The notes beneath the pieces are model-generated. The model had not been told where the DNA came from. It saw only the letters and a program-made list of their open reading frames with translations, and did not search any database. Below, in pieces: positions 1-10,676 of a stretch of 64,000 nucleotides of DNA. The stretch is from Pantoea latae (GTDB taxonomy: Bacteria > Pseudomonadota > Gammaproteobacteria > Enterobacterales > Enterobacteriaceae), in NCBI RefSeq assembly GCF_002077695.1, contig NZ_MWUE01000013.1:140506-204505 (forward strand). The letters are read 5' to 3'. Each line of letters starts with the position of its first letter. Position 1 is the stretch's first letter. The position numbers were made by a program, and so were the translations under genes.

Positions 1-686
1 AATCAGAAGAGAGCCGCCTTGAAGAGGGCTGCTATTTCCTCTTGTTCGACCAGCGCTCCGCGACAGGTCGCGACGCGGCCATCCGCCGCTGGCTCGGCTA
101 TCTGCTTAATCCCATCGCCCTGCTCAACCATGCGGAGATGGGCTATCAGCGCTACTGGTATCCCGCCTACGGCCTGCTGCCGCGCTGGCATCACCGCCGC
201 GACCTGACGCCGGTGGAGAAGCCGGCGGGGCTGGAGAGCCTGACGCTGACCTGGTACAGCCAGCATGTGGAACATCACGGCATCGCCAGCGCGCTGCGTC
301 CGCTGCTGGCGCAGCATCAGGTGCAGCTGATTACCCGCGAGGTCGACTACGAAACCTGGCATCAGGGCGAGGCGGAGAGCGACGTCTGGCTCGGCAGCGT
401 CAACTTCACTCTGCCGCTGGAGTATGCGCTGTTCGCCCAGCTCTACGAGATCCCGCTGCTGCATCACTGTCTGCCGCTCGACTGGCAAGGCGACGCCTCG
501 CGCTGGCGGCGCAAAGCGCTGCCGCTCGCCGAATGGAGCAAGCGGCTGCTGGACGCGGGCGGTTTGCATCCGCTGTTCCATCACTGGCTGCTGCTGGAAG
601 GCCAGCGCAGCATGCGCGGCGTGCGGCTTAACACCCTCGGCTGGTTCGACTTTAAATCCGCCTGGTTCGCGCCGCCGACGCTGTGA
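1..686 (+). CDS. sgrR: SgrR, transcriptional regulator of sugar-phosphate stress (3' part only)
   Basis: C-terminal ~228 residues of SgrR; the gene begins upstream of the window and the frame is open from base 3. In E. coli SgrR activates the small RNA gene sgrS during glucose-phosphate stress and also acts on the adjacent thiamine transport genes. The family has an N-terminal winged helix (outside the window) and a C-terminal solute-binding-like domain, which is the part seen here. The ending NTLGWFDFKSAWFAPP matches the SgrR C terminus, and the next gene is thiB, as in E. coli. The product is cytoplasmic. Only the lack of the 5' end limits the call. Confidence 0.93.
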   Translation, partial: SEESRLEEGCYFLLFDQRSATGRDAAIRRWLGYLLNPIALLNHAEMGYQRYWYPAYGLLPRWHHRRDLTPVEKPAGLESLTLTWYSQHVEHHGIASALRPLLAQHQVQLITREVDYETWHQGEAESDVWLGSVNFTLPLEYALFAQLYEIPLLHHCLPLDWQGDASRWRRKALPLAEWSKRLLDAGGLHPLFHHWLLLEGQRSMRGVRLNTLGWFDFKSAWFAPPTL

Positions 687-724
687 CGCTTTCCCCCTGG
701 CGTCGAAATGTCTAGAATGAGCCG

Positions 725-804
725 TTCTCAACGGGGTGCCTGCAAAAGGCTGAGATAAACCCGTCGAACCTGATTCGGTTAATACCGACGTAGGGATTTG
801 AGAG
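725..804 (+). promoter_or_regulatory. TPP riboswitch (THI element) upstream of thiBPQ
   Basis: The conserved THI-box blocks appear in order: GGGGTGCC at 733-740, GGCTGAGA at about 749-756, ACCC then GAACCTGAT, and GTTAATACCGACGTAGGGA ending near 796. The closing P1 helix is TTCTCAA (725-731) against TTGAGA (798-803). It lies 55 bp before the thiB GTG start. In the family, thiamine pyrophosphate binding reduces expression of the downstream transport operon. I see no strong terminator before thiB, so control of translation initiation is the likelier mode (inference). Confidence 0.96.
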
Positions 805-858
805 GCTGCTACGCTCAGATCCTTTGCGACTCATAACAACTCTCCCCTGGAGCGCAAA

Positions 859-1845
859 GTGGTTAAACAGATTCTCCCTCTGCTGATGTTGCTGTCCGTG
901 CCGGCGCTGGCGGCCAAACCTGCCCTGACCGTCTATACCTACGACTCGTTCTCCGCCGAATGGGGCCCCGGCCCGGCGGTTAAAAAAGCGTTTGAAGCGC
1001 AGTGCGGCTGCGAGCTGAACTATGTGGCGCTGGAAGATGGCGTCTCGCTGCTGAACCGCGTGCGCATGGAGGGCAAGAACAGCAAGGCCGACGTGGTGCT
1101 CGGCCTCGATAACAATCTGCTGCAGGCGGCGCAGCAGACCGGCCTGTTCGCCAAAAGCACGGTCGATCTCCATAGCCTGACGCTGCCAGGCGGCTGGCAG
1201 GATCAGACCTTCGTGCCCTTCGACTATGGCTACTTCGCCTTCGTCTACGATAAAACGCGCCTGAAAAACCCGCCCACCAGCCTGAAAGAACTGGTAGAGA
1301 GCCCGGAAAAGTGGCGTGTCATCTATGAAGATCCGCGCACCAGCACCCCAGGTCTCGGCCTGCTGCTCTGGATGCAGAAGGTCTACGGCGACAAGGCGCC
1401 AGAGGCCTGGCAGAAGCTGGCGCAGAAAACCGTCACCGTGACCAAAGGCTGGAGCGAAGCCTACGGACTGTTCCTGAAAGGCGAAGGGGATCTGGTGCTG
1501 AGCTACACCACCTCGCCCGCCTATCACCTGATTGAAGAGAAGAAAGCGAACTACGCCGCCGCGCCGTTCGCCGAAGGCCACTACCTGCAGGTAGAAGTCG
1601 CCGCGCAGCTCGCCAGCAGCAAGCAGCCGAAACTGGCGCAGCAGTTCATGCAGTTTATGCTGACGCCCGCCTTCCAGAACGCCATCCCGACCGGCAACTG
1701 GATGTATCCGGTGATCAAAAGCGATCTGCCCGCCGGTTTCCAGACGCTGAGCGTGCCGCAAACCGCGCTGCACTATAGTCCGCAGGACGTGGCGCAGCAG
1801 CGCGCCAGCTGGATTAGCGCATGGCAACGCGCCGTCAGCCGTTAA
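859..1845 (+). CDS. thiB: Thiamine/TPP ABC transporter, periplasmic binding protein
   Basis: Captures thiamine, thiamine phosphate and TPP in the periplasm and delivers them to ThiPQ. The 328-residue length and sequence follow E. coli ThiB (TbpA) almost throughout, for example LTVYTYDSF, EDGVSLLNR, GLLLWMQKVYGD, SPAYHL and NAIPTGNWMYPV. Residues 1-18/19 form a signal peptide with an ALAA cleavage region. The start is GTG, preceded by CTGGAG; it gives the family length and a proper leader. First gene of thiBPQ, 55 bp after the TPP riboswitch, and its 3' end overlaps thiP by 25 bp, indicating translational coupling. Confidence 0.96.
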   Translation: MVKQILPLLMLLSVPALAAKPALTVYTYDSFSAEWGPGPAVKKAFEAQCGCELNYVALEDGVSLLNRVRMEGKNSKADVVLGLDNNLLQAAQQTGLFAKSTVDLHSLTLPGGWQDQTFVPFDYGYFAFVYDKTRLKNPPTSLKELVESPEKWRVIYEDPRTSTPGLGLLLWMQKVYGDKAPEAWQKLAQKTVTVTKGWSEAYGLFLKGEGDLVLSYTTSPAYHLIEEKKANYAAAPFAEGHYLQVEVAAQLASSKQPKLAQQFMQFMLTPAFQNAIPTGNWMYPVIKSDLPAGFQTLSVPQTALHYSPQDVAQQRASWISAWQRAVSR

Positions 1846-3431
1846 TCCCGCTGTGGCTGGCGCCGGGCGGCGCTGCCGCGCTGCTGCTGCTCGCCGTGGC
1901 GCTGCTGGCGTTCGGCGCGCTCTGGTTCAGCGCGCCGACGGGCGACTGGCGTGGGCTGCTGCACGACAGCTATCTGCGCCATGTGGTGCGCTTCTCCTTT
2001 ACCCAGGCGCTGCTCTCCGCGCTGCTGTCGCTGCTGCCGGCGATCCCGCTGGCGCGCGCGCTTTACCGGCGCCGGTTTCCCGGCCGCCAGCTGCTGCTGC
2101 GCCTCTGCGCCATGACGCTGGTGCTGCCGGTGCTGGTGGCGGTATTCGGCCTGCTGACGGTCTATGGCCGGGTCGGCTGGCTGGCGCAGCTCTGCCAGCT
2201 GCTCGGCGTTGACTACCGCTTTTCGCCCTATGGACTGCAGGGCATTCTGCTGGCGCACGTTTTTTTCAACCTGCCGCTGGCGACGCGCCTGATGCTGCAG
2301 GCGCTGGAGAGCATTCCCGGCGAGCAGCGTCAGCTCGCCGCCCAGCTCGGCCTGCGCGGCTGGCATCTGTTCCACCTGCTGGAGTGGCCCTGGCTGCGCC
2401 GTCAGCTGCTGCCGACCGGCGCGCTGATTTTTATGCTCTGCTTCGCCAGCTTCGCCACCGTGCTGTCGCTCGGCGGCGGCCCGCAGGCCACCACCGTTGA
2501 ACTGGCGATCTTTCAGGCGCTGAGCTACGACTACGATCCCGGCCGCGCCGCGCTGCTGGCGCTGATCCAGCTCGCCTTCTGCCTGACGCTGGTGCTGCTG
2601 AGCCAGCGCTTCAGCAAGGCGATCCCAGCGGGCAGCACGCCGCTGCGCGGCTGGCGCGATCCGCAGGATTCGCGGCGCGCGCGCTTTGCCGACACGCTGA
2701 TTATCACGCTGGCCCTCTTGCTGCTGCTGCCGCCGCTGCTGGCGGTGGTGGTTGACGGGCTGCGCGGCGCGTCGGGCGGCGCGCTGGCGCAGCCGGCGCT
2801 GTGGCAGGCGACCCTGACCTCGCTGCGCATCGCTGTCGGCGCTGGCGTGCTCTGCGTCACGCTGACCATGATGCTGCTGTGGAGCAGCCGCGAGCTGCGC
2901 CTGCGTCAGCGCCTGCTGCCTGCGCAGCTTATAGAAACCAGCGGCATGCTGATCCTGGCGATGCCGGGCATCGTGCTGGCGACCGGCTTCTTTCTGCTGT
3001 TCAACGCCACCACCGGCCTGCCCGACTCGCCCGACGGGCTGGTGATCTTCGCCAACGCGCTGCTCGCCGTGCCCTATGCGCTCAAGGTGCTGGAAAATCC
3101 GATGCGCGATCTTGCCGAGCGCTATACGCATCTCTGCGCCTCGCTGGGCGTCAGCGGCTGGAACCGGCTGCGGCTGATTGAACTGCGCGCGCTGAAGCGT
3201 CCGCTGGCGCAGGCGCTGGCTTTCGCCTGCGTGCTCTCTATCGGCGACTTCGGCGTGGTGGCGCTGTTCGGCAGCGCCGACTTCCGCACCCTGCCCTTTT
3301 ACCTCTATCAGCAAACCGGCGCCTACCGCGGCGCAGACGGCGCGGTCACCGCGCTGCTGCTGCTGGCGCTCTGTTTGCTGCTGTTTACCCTGATGGAATC
3401 CCTTCCTGGCCGCCATGCTGACACTGACTAA
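1821..3431 (+). CDS. thiP: Thiamine/TPP ABC transporter, permease
   Basis: Inner-membrane permease of the thiamine importer, 536 residues, the same length as E. coli ThiP. It is a fused double permease: two binding-protein-dependent transport domains each carry an EAA-type coupling loop for the ATPase (first loop about residues 166-190, [14 protein letters not shown]; second near 437-460, [14 protein letters not shown]). About twelve hydrophobic segments are visible. It starts inside the end of thiB and overlaps thiQ by 17 bp, so the three genes form one coupled operon under the TPP riboswitch. Confidence 0.96.
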   Translation: MATRRQPLIPLWLAPGGAAALLLLAVALLAFGALWFSAPTGDWRGLLHDSYLRHVVRFSFTQALLSALLSLLPAIPLARALYRRRFPGRQLLLRLCAMTLVLPVLVAVFGLLTVYGRVGWLAQLCQLLGVDYRFSPYGLQGILLAHVFFNLPLATRLMLQALESIPGEQRQLAAQLGLRGWHLFHLLEWPWLRRQLLPTGALIFMLCFASFATVLSLGGGPQATTVELAIFQALSYDYDPGRAALLALIQLAFCLTLVLLSQRFSKAIPAGSTPLRGWRDPQDSRRARFADTLIITLALLLLLPPLLAVVVDGLRGASGGALAQPALWQATLTSLRIAVGAGVLCVTLTMMLLWSSRELRLRQRLLPAQLIETSGMLILAMPGIVLATGFFLLFNATTGLPDSPDGLVIFANALLAVPYALKVLENPMRDLAERYTHLCASLGVSGWNRLRLIELRALKRPLAQALAFACVLSIGDFGVVALFGSADFRTLPFYLYQQTGAYRGADGAVTALLLLALCLLLFTLMESLPGRHADTD

Positions 3432-4137
3432 TCTGACCTATCTCTATCAACATCTGCCGATGCGTTTCAGCCTCAGCGCCGCGCGCGGCGAACGGCTGGC
3501 GGTGCTGGGGCCAAGCGGCGCGGGCAAAAGCACACTGCTGAGCCTGATCGCCGGCTTTCTGCCGGTCAGCCAGGGCGCGCTGCGCATCGACGGCGCGGAT
3601 CACACCCACAGCGTGCCGTCGCAGCGTCCGGTGTCGATGCTGTTTCAGGAGAACAACCTGTTTCCACACCTTAACGTGCAGCAGAATATGGCGCTGGGCC
3701 TGCATCCGGGGCTGAAGCTCAACGCCGCGCAGCGGCGCCAGCTGGAGGAGATTGCCGATCAGGTGGGGTTAAGCGATCTGCTGACGCGCCTGCCGGGCCA
3801 GCTCTCCGGCGGTCAGCGGCAGCGCGCGGCGCTGGCGCGCTGTCTGCTGCGCGAGCGTCCGGTGCTGCTGCTCGACGAGCCCTTTTCGGCGCTCGATCCG
3901 GCGCTGCGTAACGAGATGCTGCAGCTGGTGCGGCGCGTCTGCGAGGCGCGGGCGATCACCCTGTTGATGGTGTCGCACAGCCTGGAGGATGCGCAGCAGA
4001 TTGCGCCGCGCAGTCTGGTGATCGTCGACGGCCGCGTCTACTGGGACGGCGCGACCGAGGCGCTGTTGTCGGGCAATACGCGCGAAGCCGAGGTGCTCGG
4101 CATCGCGCGCGCGTCAGGCAAAAAAGACCTGCCATAG
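3415..4137 (+). CDS. thiQ: Thiamine/TPP ABC transporter, ATP-binding subunit
   Basis: ATPase of the ThiBPQ importer, 240 residues (E. coli 232). All ABC motifs are present: Walker A GPSGAGKS at 32-39, Q-loop Gln78, signature LSGGQ at 130-134, Walker B LLLDEP at 151-156 and the switch histidine His188. It works at the cytoplasmic face of ThiP. Its end overlaps the convergent yabI by 24 bp, leaving no room for a separate terminator. The C terminus is slightly longer than the E. coli protein (ends KKDLP). Confidence 0.95.
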   Translation: MLTLTNLTYLYQHLPMRFSLSAARGERLAVLGPSGAGKSTLLSLIAGFLPVSQGALRIDGADHTHSVPSQRPVSMLFQENNLFPHLNVQQNMALGLHPGLKLNAAQRRQLEEIADQVGLSDLLTRLPGQLSGGQRQRAALARCLLRERPVLLLDEPFSALDPALRNEMLQLVRRVCEARAITLLMVSHSLEDAQQIAPRSLVIVDGRVYWDGATEALLSGNTREAEVLGIARASGKKDLP

Positions 4138-4878
4138 CAGCCGACGGAACATCGGCATCATCGGATGGAACTGGATGGCGGCGAAGGCGGCCACCGCGAC
4201 GATCATGCCCAGCGGCGCCAGCCAGCGCAGGCGCGCAGGTGGCAGATACGGCGTCGCCCAGTCGCGGCTTTTGCCGCTGCGCCACCAGCGCCAGCCGAGC
4301 CAGCAGCCCAGCCACACCAGCAGCGCCACCAGCAGCAGCAGCCACTTAAAGGCGCCGCTCTGCGCGTCCTTCGGCACGTCAATCGCCACGCCCGCCAGAA
4401 TGCCCGGCAGCAGATAGAGCGGCGGCCACAGCAGGCAGCCGATCAGGTTCGGCGGCAGAAATTTGCGCACCGGCAGTTCAAGCATGCCCGCCGCCAGTGG
4501 GATCAGCGGACGCGTCGGCCCGACAAAGCGCCCGACCAGAATGGTAAACATGCTGTGCTGATGCAGCGCGTGCTCGGTTTTATCCAGCAGCCCTTTGTAT
4601 TTTTGCAGGTATTTCCAGCGGTGCAGCGGCCCCTGAAACTTCCAGCCGATGCCGTAAGAGAGCCAGTCGCCCAGCAGGCAACCGACAATGCCCGCCGCCC
4701 AGGCGGGATAGAGCCCAATCTGCCCGCTGCCCACCAGCGCGCCCAGGCTCGCCATCATCACGGTGCCCGGTAGCAGCAGGCCGACAAAGGCCAGCGATTC
4801 AAGAAAGGTCACCAGCGCAACGGCGATCAGCGCGTACTCCAGCGACTGCGTAAACAGATGTTGAATCCAGGCTTCCAT
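4114..4878 (-). CDS. yabI: DedA/VTT-family inner membrane protein YabI
   Basis: Polytopic DedA (SNARE-associated/VTT) protein of 254 residues, the same length as E. coli YabI and in the same place next to thiQ. Hydrophobic segments near residues 16-36, 58-75, 126-165 and 177-197 are evident. The family signature is present: the acidic/glycine re-entrant segment [15 protein letters not shown] (25-39) and [12 protein letters not shown] (116-127). DedA proteins support membrane homeostasis, and some act in lipid-carrier recycling; the substrate of this one is unknown. Transcribed towards thiQ, with polB diverging on the other side. Confidence 0.93.
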   Translation of the reverse strand: MEAWIQHLFTQSLEYALIAVALVTFLESLAFVGLLLPGTVMMASLGALVGSGQIGLYPAWAAGIVGCLLGDWLSYGIGWKFQGPLHRWKYLQKYKGLLDKTEHALHQHSMFTILVGRFVGPTRPLIPLAAGMLELPVRKFLPPNLIGCLLWPPLYLLPGILAGVAIDVPKDAQSGAFKWLLLLVALLVWLGCWLGWRWWRSGKSRDWATPYLPPARLRWLAPLGMIVAVAAFAAIQFHPMMPMFRRLLWQVFFA

Positions 4879-4981
4879 AACCGTCCTTCTCAGATTTCGG
4901 ATGCTGGATTGTCCAGAGGCGGCGCGGCAGCGTCAAGGTAAGAATTGTAGGGTGATATTGACAAAAGCGCGCCCGCGCGCA

Positions 4982-4997
4982 CTGGATAAATAACCAT
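4982..4997 (+). promoter_or_regulatory. Possible degenerate LexA box and -10 upstream of polB
   Basis: CTGGATAAATAACCAT reads CTG-N10-CAT, one base from the LexA half-site pattern CTG-N10-CAG. It lies 36 bp before the polB start and is followed by TATACT (5000-5005), a good -10. E. coli polB (dinA) is LexA-repressed by a box in this position. The mismatch in the second half-site makes this a weak call. Confidence 0.35.
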
Positions 4998-5032
4998 GAT
5001 ATACTCTGGCTGTTTTTTCCTCTGGAGCCGAT

Positions 5033-7393
5033 GTGAATACGCCGCGCGCAGGATTCCTGCTTACCCGTCACTGGCGCGACAGCGCTCAGGGCACTGAAAT
5101 CATCTTCTGGCTGGCCACCGACAGCGGCGCGCAGCGTCTGGTGCTGCCCGCTCAGGAGGCGGTGGCCTTTATTCCGCGCGACTATCAGCCGCAGGTGGAA
5201 GCGCTGCTGCGCGACGAGCGCCAGGTGCGCTTCCAGCCGCTGGCGCTGAGGGATTTTCGCCGTCGCCCGGTGTTCGGCCTCTACTGTCGCCAGCATCGCC
5301 AGCTACAGCGGCTGGAGAAGCTGCTGCGCGAACAGGGCATTCCGGTTTATGAAGCGGATATCCGGCCGCCGGAGCGTTTCCTGATGGAGCGCTTTATCAC
5401 CGCGCCGGTCTGGTTCAGCGGCGAGCCGCAGGGCGACACGCTGGTCAACGCCCGCCTGAAGCCGCATCCCGACTACCGTCCGCCGCTGAAGTGGGTGTCG
5501 CTGGATATTGAAACCACCCAGCACGGTGAACTTTACTGCATCGGGCTGGAGGGCTGCGGCCAGCGGCAGGTCTTTATGCTGGGCCCGCCCAACGGCGACG
5601 CCAGCGCGCTCGACTTCGAGCTGACTTATCTCGATACGCGCCCGCAGCTGCTGGAAGCGCTTAACGCCTGGTTCGCCGAACACGATCCCGACGTGCTGAT
5701 CGGCTGGAACGTCATTCAGTTCGATCTGCGCGTGCTGCAAAAACACGCCGATCGCTACGGCATCCCGCTGCGCCTCGGCCGGCAGAATACGCCGCTGGAG
5801 TGGCGCGAGCACGGCTTCAAGCCTGGCGTCTTTGCCGCCGGCGCACCGGGCCGTCTGATTATCGACGGCATCGAGGCGCTGAAATCCGCCTTCTGGATGT
5901 TCCCCTCTTTTAGCCTCGAGTCGGTGTCGCAAACCCTGCTGGGCGAAGGCAAGGCGATCGACAATCCCTGGCACCGCATGGAGGAGATCAACTGGCGCTT
6001 CGCCAATGATAAGCCGGCGCTGGCGCGCTACAACCTCAAAGACTGCGAGTTGGTCACGCGCATCTTCCATAAAACCGAGATTATGCCGTTTCTGCTGGAG
6101 CGCGCGTCGGTAAACGGCCTGGCGGCGGATCGCCACGGCGGATCGGTGGCGGCCTTTAACCATCTTTATATTCCGCGTATGCACCGCGCCGGCTTTGTCG
6201 CGCCAAATCTCGGCGAGATCGCGCCGGAGGCGAGCCCAGGCGGCTACGTGATGGATTCGCGTCCCGGCCTCTACGACTCGGTGCTGGTGCTCGACTACAA
6301 AAGCCTCTATCCGTCGATTATCCGCAGCTTCCTGATCGATCCGGTTGGCCTGGTGGAAGGGCTGGCGCATCCCGACGACGCCGATTCCGTGCCTGGCTTC
6401 CGCGAGGCGCGCTTCTCACGGCAAACACACTGTCTGCCCGCCCTTGTTGAGCAGATCTGGCAGGGACGCGAAGCGGCCAAACAGCAGGGCAATCAGCCGC
6501 TGTCGCAAGCGCTAAAGATCATTATGAACGCCTTTTACGGCGTGCTCGGCACCAGCGCCTGCCGTTTCTTCGATCCTCGCCTCGCCTCCTCAATCACCCT
6601 GCGCGGCCACGCCATTATGCAGCAGACGCGCCAGCTCATTGAAGCGCAGGGCTTTGATGTGATTTACGGCGATACCGACTCGACCTTCGTCTGGCTGAAA
6701 GCGCCGCACGGCGAGGCGGAGGCGGCCGCCATCGGCCGCGCGCTGGCGGAGCAGATCAACGTCTGGTGGCGCGAGCATCTGCAGCAGCAGTACGGCCTAA
6801 CCAGCGCGCTGGAGCTGGAGTATGAAAACCACTTCAGCCGCTTCCTGATGCCGACCATTCGCGGCGCCGAACAGGGCAGTAAAAAACGCTACGCCGGGCT
6901 GATCCGCGACGGCGCCAGCGAGCGCATGGTGTTCAAAGGGCTGGAGTCGGTGCGCACCGACTGGACGCCGCTGGCGCAGCAGTTTCAGCAGGCGCTCTAC
7001 GGCCGCATCTTTCGCGGCGAACCCTGGCAGGATTACGTGCGCGACACGGTGGCGCGCCTGCTGGCGGGCGAGCTGGACGACCAGCTGGTGTATAAAAAAC
7101 GGCTGCGCCGCCCGCTGGCCGACTATGAGCGCAACGTGCCGCCGCACGTGCGCGCCGCGCGGCTGGCGGACGAGCAGAACCGCAAGCTGAACCGGCCGCT
7201 GCAGTACCAGAACGGCGGCTCCATTCGCTACGTAATGGCGACGGCCGGCCCCGAGCCGCTGGAGGCGCGCGTCACGCCGCTGGACTACGATCACTACGTC
7301 AGCAAGCAGCTGCAGCCGGTGGCTGACGGCATTTTGCCTTTCGTCGACGGCGACTTTGCTACACTGATTACTGGGCAGCTGGGGCTTTTTTGA
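5033..7393 (+). CDS. polB: DNA polymerase II (family B, SOS-associated)
   Basis: Family B DNA polymerase with 3'-5' proofreading, used for replication restart and lesion bypass. 786 residues (E. coli 783). Exonuclease motifs: DIE at 158-160, Asp231 in NVIQFD, and YNLKD at 333-337. Polymerase motifs: A DYKSLYPS at 421-428, [10 protein letters not shown] at 495-503, C YGDTDS at 545-550, then a KKRYAGL motif. All catalytic aspartates are intact. GTG start at 5033 after TCTGGAG; the leading [11 protein letters not shown] aligns with E. coli. Monocistronic, followed by rapA 156 bp on, the usual pair. Confidence 0.96.
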   Translation: MNTPRAGFLLTRHWRDSAQGTEIIFWLATDSGAQRLVLPAQEAVAFIPRDYQPQVEALLRDERQVRFQPLALRDFRRRPVFGLYCRQHRQLQRLEKLLREQGIPVYEADIRPPERFLMERFITAPVWFSGEPQGDTLVNARLKPHPDYRPPLKWVSLDIETTQHGELYCIGLEGCGQRQVFMLGPPNGDASALDFELTYLDTRPQLLEALNAWFAEHDPDVLIGWNVIQFDLRVLQKHADRYGIPLRLGRQNTPLEWREHGFKPGVFAAGAPGRLIIDGIEALKSAFWMFPSFSLESVSQTLLGEGKAIDNPWHRMEEINWRFANDKPALARYNLKDCELVTRIFHKTEIMPFLLERASVNGLAADRHGGSVAAFNHLYIPRMHRAGFVAPNLGEIAPEASPGGYVMDSRPGLYDSVLVLDYKSLYPSIIRSFLIDPVGLVEGLAHPDDADSVPGFREARFSRQTHCLPALVEQIWQGREAAKQQGNQPLSQALKIIMNAFYGVLGTSACRFFDPRLASSITLRGHAIMQQTRQLIEAQGFDVIYGDTDSTFVWLKAPHGEAEAAAIGRALAEQINVWWREHLQQQYGLTSALELEYENHFSRFLMPTIRGAEQGSKKRYAGLIRDGASERMVFKGLESVRTDWTPLAQQFQQALYGRIFRGEPWQDYVRDTVARLLAGELDDQLVYKKRLRRPLADYERNVPPHVRAARLADEQNRKLNRPLQYQNGGSIRYVMATAGPEPLEARVTPLDYDHYVSKQLQPVADGILPFVDGDFATLITGQLGLF

Positions 7394-7549
7394 CAGGTGA
7401 CGAACGGCCTGCCTTCCAGTACCATAGCGCCCTTCCTGCATCTCACCGCTCTTATAACCTGACCAGACGCCTCTTTGTCTGGGGAAAAGGTATTGCCTGT
7501 GGTCGGGGATCATCACCAAAAATTCATTAAAAATTCGAGCTAAAAAGAT

Positions 7550-10456
7550 ATGGTTTTTACATTAGGTCAACGCTGGATTAGTGATACGGAAAGTGAACTG
7601 GGACTGGGCACGGTAGTGGCGGCAGACGCCCGCATGGTTACGCTGCTGTTTCCGGCGACAGGCGAAAACCGTCTGTACGCCCGTAACGACTCCCCGGTGA
7701 CCCGCGTAATCTTTAATCCGGGCGATACGGTGACCAGCCACGAAGGCTGGCAAATGCGCGTCGATGAAGTCCGCAATGAAAATGACCTGATGACCTATAT
7801 CGGCACGCGTCTTGATACCGAAGAAAGTGACGTCGTGCTGCGGGAAGTGATGCTCGACAGCAAGCTGGTGTTCAGCAAACCGCAGGATCGCCTGTTCGCC
7901 GGCCAGCTCGACCGCATGGATCGCTTCGCGCTGCGCTTTCGCGCGCGCAAATATCAGAGCGCCCAGTATCGCCTGCCGGTCAGCGGCCTGCGCGGCATGC
8001 GCACCAACCTGATCCCGCACCAGCTGCATATCGCCCACGACGTGGGCCGCCGCCATGCGCCGCGCGTGCTGCTGGCGGACGAAGTGGGCCTCGGCAAAAC
8101 CATCGAGGCGGGCATGATCATCCAGCAGCAGCTGCTGGCCGGACGCGCCGAGCGCGTGCTGATCATCGTGCCGGAAACCCTGCAGCATCAGTGGCTGGTG
8201 GAGATGCTGCGCCGCTTTAACCTGCGTTTCGCGCTGTTTGACGACGATCGCTACGCCGAAGCGCAGCACGACAGCGACAACGCCTTTGAGACCGAACAGT
8301 TAATTATCTGCTCGCTCGATTTCGTGCGCCGCAACAAGCAGCGCCTCGAGCAGCTGGCGGACGCCGAGTGGGACCTGATGGTGGTCGACGAAGCGCACCA
8401 TCTCGCCTGGAGCGAAGGCGCGCCGAGCCGCGAATATGCGGTTATCGAGCAGCTGGCGGAGCAGATCCCCGGCGTGCTGCTGCTGACCGCGACGCCGGAA
8501 CAGCTGGGCATGGAGAGCCATTTCGCCCGTCTGCGCCTGCTCGATCCCAACCGCTTCCACGACTTTGCGCAGTTCGTCGACGAGCAGCAGCACTATCGTC
8601 CGGTCGCCGACGCGGTCTCTTCGCTGCTGGCCGACAACGCCATCTCGCAGGATGAGATGAACATCATCAACGACCTGGTGGGCGAGCAGGATATCGAGCC
8701 GCTGCTGCAGGTCGCCAACAGCGATCGCGACGGCAAGCTGGACGCGCGCAAAGAGCTGATCGCCATGCTGATGGATCGCCACGGCACCAGCCGCGTGCTG
8801 TTCCGCAACACGCGCAACGGCGTGAAAGGCTTCCCGAAACGCGAACTGCATCAGATCCGCTTGCCGCTGCCCGCGCAGTATCAGACCGCGATCAAAGTCT
8901 CTGGCATTATGGGCGCGCGCAAAAGCGCCGAGGAGCGCGCACGCGACCTGCTCTACCCCGAGCAGATTTATCAGGAGTTCGAAGGCGACACCGGCACCTG
9001 GTGGAACTTCGATCCGCGCGTCGAGTGGCTGCTCGGCTACCTGACCAGCAATCGCAAAGAGAAGGTGCTGGTGATCTGCGCCAAAGCGGCCACCGCGCTG
9101 CAGCTGGAGCAGGTGCTGCGCGAGCGTGAAGGCATCCGCGCGGCGGTGTTCCATGAAGGGCTGTCGATTATCGAACGCGACCGCGCCGCCGCCTGGTTCG
9201 CCTCGGAAGAGAACGGCGCACAGGTGCTGCTCTGCTCCGAGATCGGCTCAGAAGGACGCAACTTCCAGTTCGCCAGCCGGCTGGTGATGTTCGATCTGCC
9301 GTTTAACCCGGATCTGCTGGAGCAGCGTATCGGCCGTCTCGATCGCATCGGCCAGGCGCACGACATTCAAATCCTCGTGCCCTGGCTGGAGAAAACCGCC
9401 CAGGCGGTGCTGCTGCGCTGGTATCACGAAGGGCTGGATGCCTTCGAGCACACCTGTCCGACCGGCCGCACCATCTACGACAGCGTGCATCAGCCGCTGA
9501 TCGACTTCCTCGCCGCGCCGGAAAACAGCGAAGGCCTGGATGAATTTATCGCCGACTGCCGCAAGCAGCACGAGTCGCTGAAGGCGCAGCTGGAGAACGG
9601 ACGTGACCGCCTGCTGGAGCTGAACTCCAACGGCGGCGAGTCGGCGCAGGCGCTGGCGGCGGAGATCGCCGCGCAGGACAACGACACCGAGCTGGTGAAC
9701 TTTGCGCTCAACCTGTTCGATATCGTCGGCATCAATCAGGAGGATCGCAGCGATAACCTGATCGTGCTGACGCCGTCCGACCATATGCTGGTGCCCGATT
9801 TCCCGGGTCTGCCGGAAGATGGCTGCACCATTACCTTTAACCGCGACCAGGCGCTGTCGCGCGAAGATACCCAGTTCATCACCTGGGAGCATCCGCTGAT
9901 CCGCAACGGTCTGGATCTGATCCTCTCCGGCGACACCGGCAGCTGCGCGCTGTCGCTGCTGAAGAACAAGGCGCTGCCGGTCGGCACGCTGCTGGTGGAG
10001 ATGATCTACGTGGTTGAGGCGCAGGCGCCGAAGCATCTGCAGCTGACCCGCTTCCTGCCGCCGACGCCGATCCGCATGCTGCTGGATCGCAACGGCACCA
10101 ACCTCGCGGGCAAGGTGGAGTTTGAGAGCTTCAACCGCCAGCTTAACGCGGTGAACCGCCACACCGGCAGCAAGCTGGTCAACGCGGTGCAGCAGGATGT
10201 GCACGCCATTCTGGTGCAGGCCGAAGAGAAAGTGGTGCCGGAAGCGCAGGCGCTGATCGCGGCGGCGCGCGCCGAAGCGGACGAGAAGCTGGGCGCCGAG
10301 CTGTCGCGTCTGGAGGCGCTGAAGGCGGTGAACCCGAATATCCGCGAGGATGAGATCGAGGCGCTGGAGAGCAACCGTCAGCAGGTGCTGGAGAGTCTGA
10401 GCCAGGCGAACTGGCGTCTCGACGCGCTGCGTCTGATCGTGGTGACGCATCAGTAA
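7550..10456 (+). CDS. rapA: RNA polymerase-associated SWI2/SNF2 ATPase RapA
   Basis: RapA (HepA) binds core RNA polymerase and uses ATP hydrolysis to recycle it from post-termination complexes. 968 residues, exactly the E. coli length. An N-terminal Tudor-like region ([20 protein letters not shown]) precedes a SNF2 ATPase core with Walker A DEVGLGKT at 177-184 and DEAH at 280-283. The C-terminal helicase lobe has the [11 protein letters not shown] motif VI. A long C-terminal domain (about 620-968) follows the family. Start ATG at 7550 gives the canonical N terminus. A GGGGCC/GGCCCC hairpin follows the stop, then repeat copy A. Confidence 0.96.
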   Translation: MVFTLGQRWISDTESELGLGTVVAADARMVTLLFPATGENRLYARNDSPVTRVIFNPGDTVTSHEGWQMRVDEVRNENDLMTYIGTRLDTEESDVVLREVMLDSKLVFSKPQDRLFAGQLDRMDRFALRFRARKYQSAQYRLPVSGLRGMRTNLIPHQLHIAHDVGRRHAPRVLLADEVGLGKTIEAGMIIQQQLLAGRAERVLIIVPETLQHQWLVEMLRRFNLRFALFDDDRYAEAQHDSDNAFETEQLIICSLDFVRRNKQRLEQLADAEWDLMVVDEAHHLAWSEGAPSREYAVIEQLAEQIPGVLLLTATPEQLGMESHFARLRLLDPNRFHDFAQFVDEQQHYRPVADAVSSLLADNAISQDEMNIINDLVGEQDIEPLLQVANSDRDGKLDARKELIAMLMDRHGTSRVLFRNTRNGVKGFPKRELHQIRLPLPAQYQTAIKVSGIMGARKSAEERARDLLYPEQIYQEFEGDTGTWWNFDPRVEWLLGYLTSNRKEKVLVICAKAATALQLEQVLREREGIRAAVFHEGLSIIERDRAAAWFASEENGAQVLLCSEIGSEGRNFQFASRLVMFDLPFNPDLLEQRIGRLDRIGQAHDIQILVPWLEKTAQAVLLRWYHEGLDAFEHTCPTGRTIYDSVHQPLIDFLAAPENSEGLDEFIADCRKQHESLKAQLENGRDRLLELNSNGGESAQALAAEIAAQDNDTELVNFALNLFDIVGINQEDRSDNLIVLTPSDHMLVPDFPGLPEDGCTITFNRDQALSREDTQFITWEHPLIRNGLDLILSGDTGSCALSLLKNKALPVGTLLVEMIYVVEAQAPKHLQLTRFLPPTPIRMLLDRNGTNLAGKVEFESFNRQLNAVNRHTGSKLVNAVQQDVHAILVQAEEKVVPEAQALIAAARAEADEKLGAELSRLEALKAVNPNIREDEIEALESNRQQVLESLSQANWRLDALRLIVVTHQ

Positions 10457-10489
10457 TCTATCGGGGCCGTTGGCCCCTTAAGACTGCAA

Positions 10490-10625
10490 CAAACTCAAAA
10501 TGCGGGTGACATAGACCGAAGAGCAAAGCGTCCCGCGCAAGGGACTGCGCGGGCCGAGCTGTCAGGGATGACGCTTTTTGCGTCTTTGCGATCGGTCTAT
10601 GTCACCTGCATCAGCACCTTGTTAA
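10490..10625 (+). repeat. 108-bp palindromic repeat, copy A (core 10502-10609)
   Basis: Arms GCGGGTGACATAGACCGA (10502-10519) and the reverse complement at 10592-10609 match at 17 of 18 positions. Inside are a perfect 8-bp hairpin, CCCGCGCA/TGCGCGGG (10532-10539 with 10546-10553), and a short one, GTCA-GGGA-TGAC (10561-10572). The flanks AAACTCAAAA and CAGCACCTT recur in copy B (45748-45885); a shortened inverted copy C lies at 52966-53056. It fills the rapA-rluA gap. No open reading frame. I do not recognise it as ERIC, REP/BIME or any other named family. Confidence 0.88.
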
Positions 10626-10676
10626 CAATCTCTGGGGCCATACAGCTCCCTTTTACTTTAGACAGAAAGCGAATAA

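Noticed and set aside
3..731. Leftward 242-codon frame over the sgrR end
   Set aside because: The plus-strand frame is an unmistakable SgrR C terminus, and the leftward frame also runs through the start of the TPP riboswitch.
4958..5005. TTGACA at 4958 as the polB -35
   Set aside because: It is 36 bp from the best -10 (TATACT at 5000), far beyond a workable spacer.
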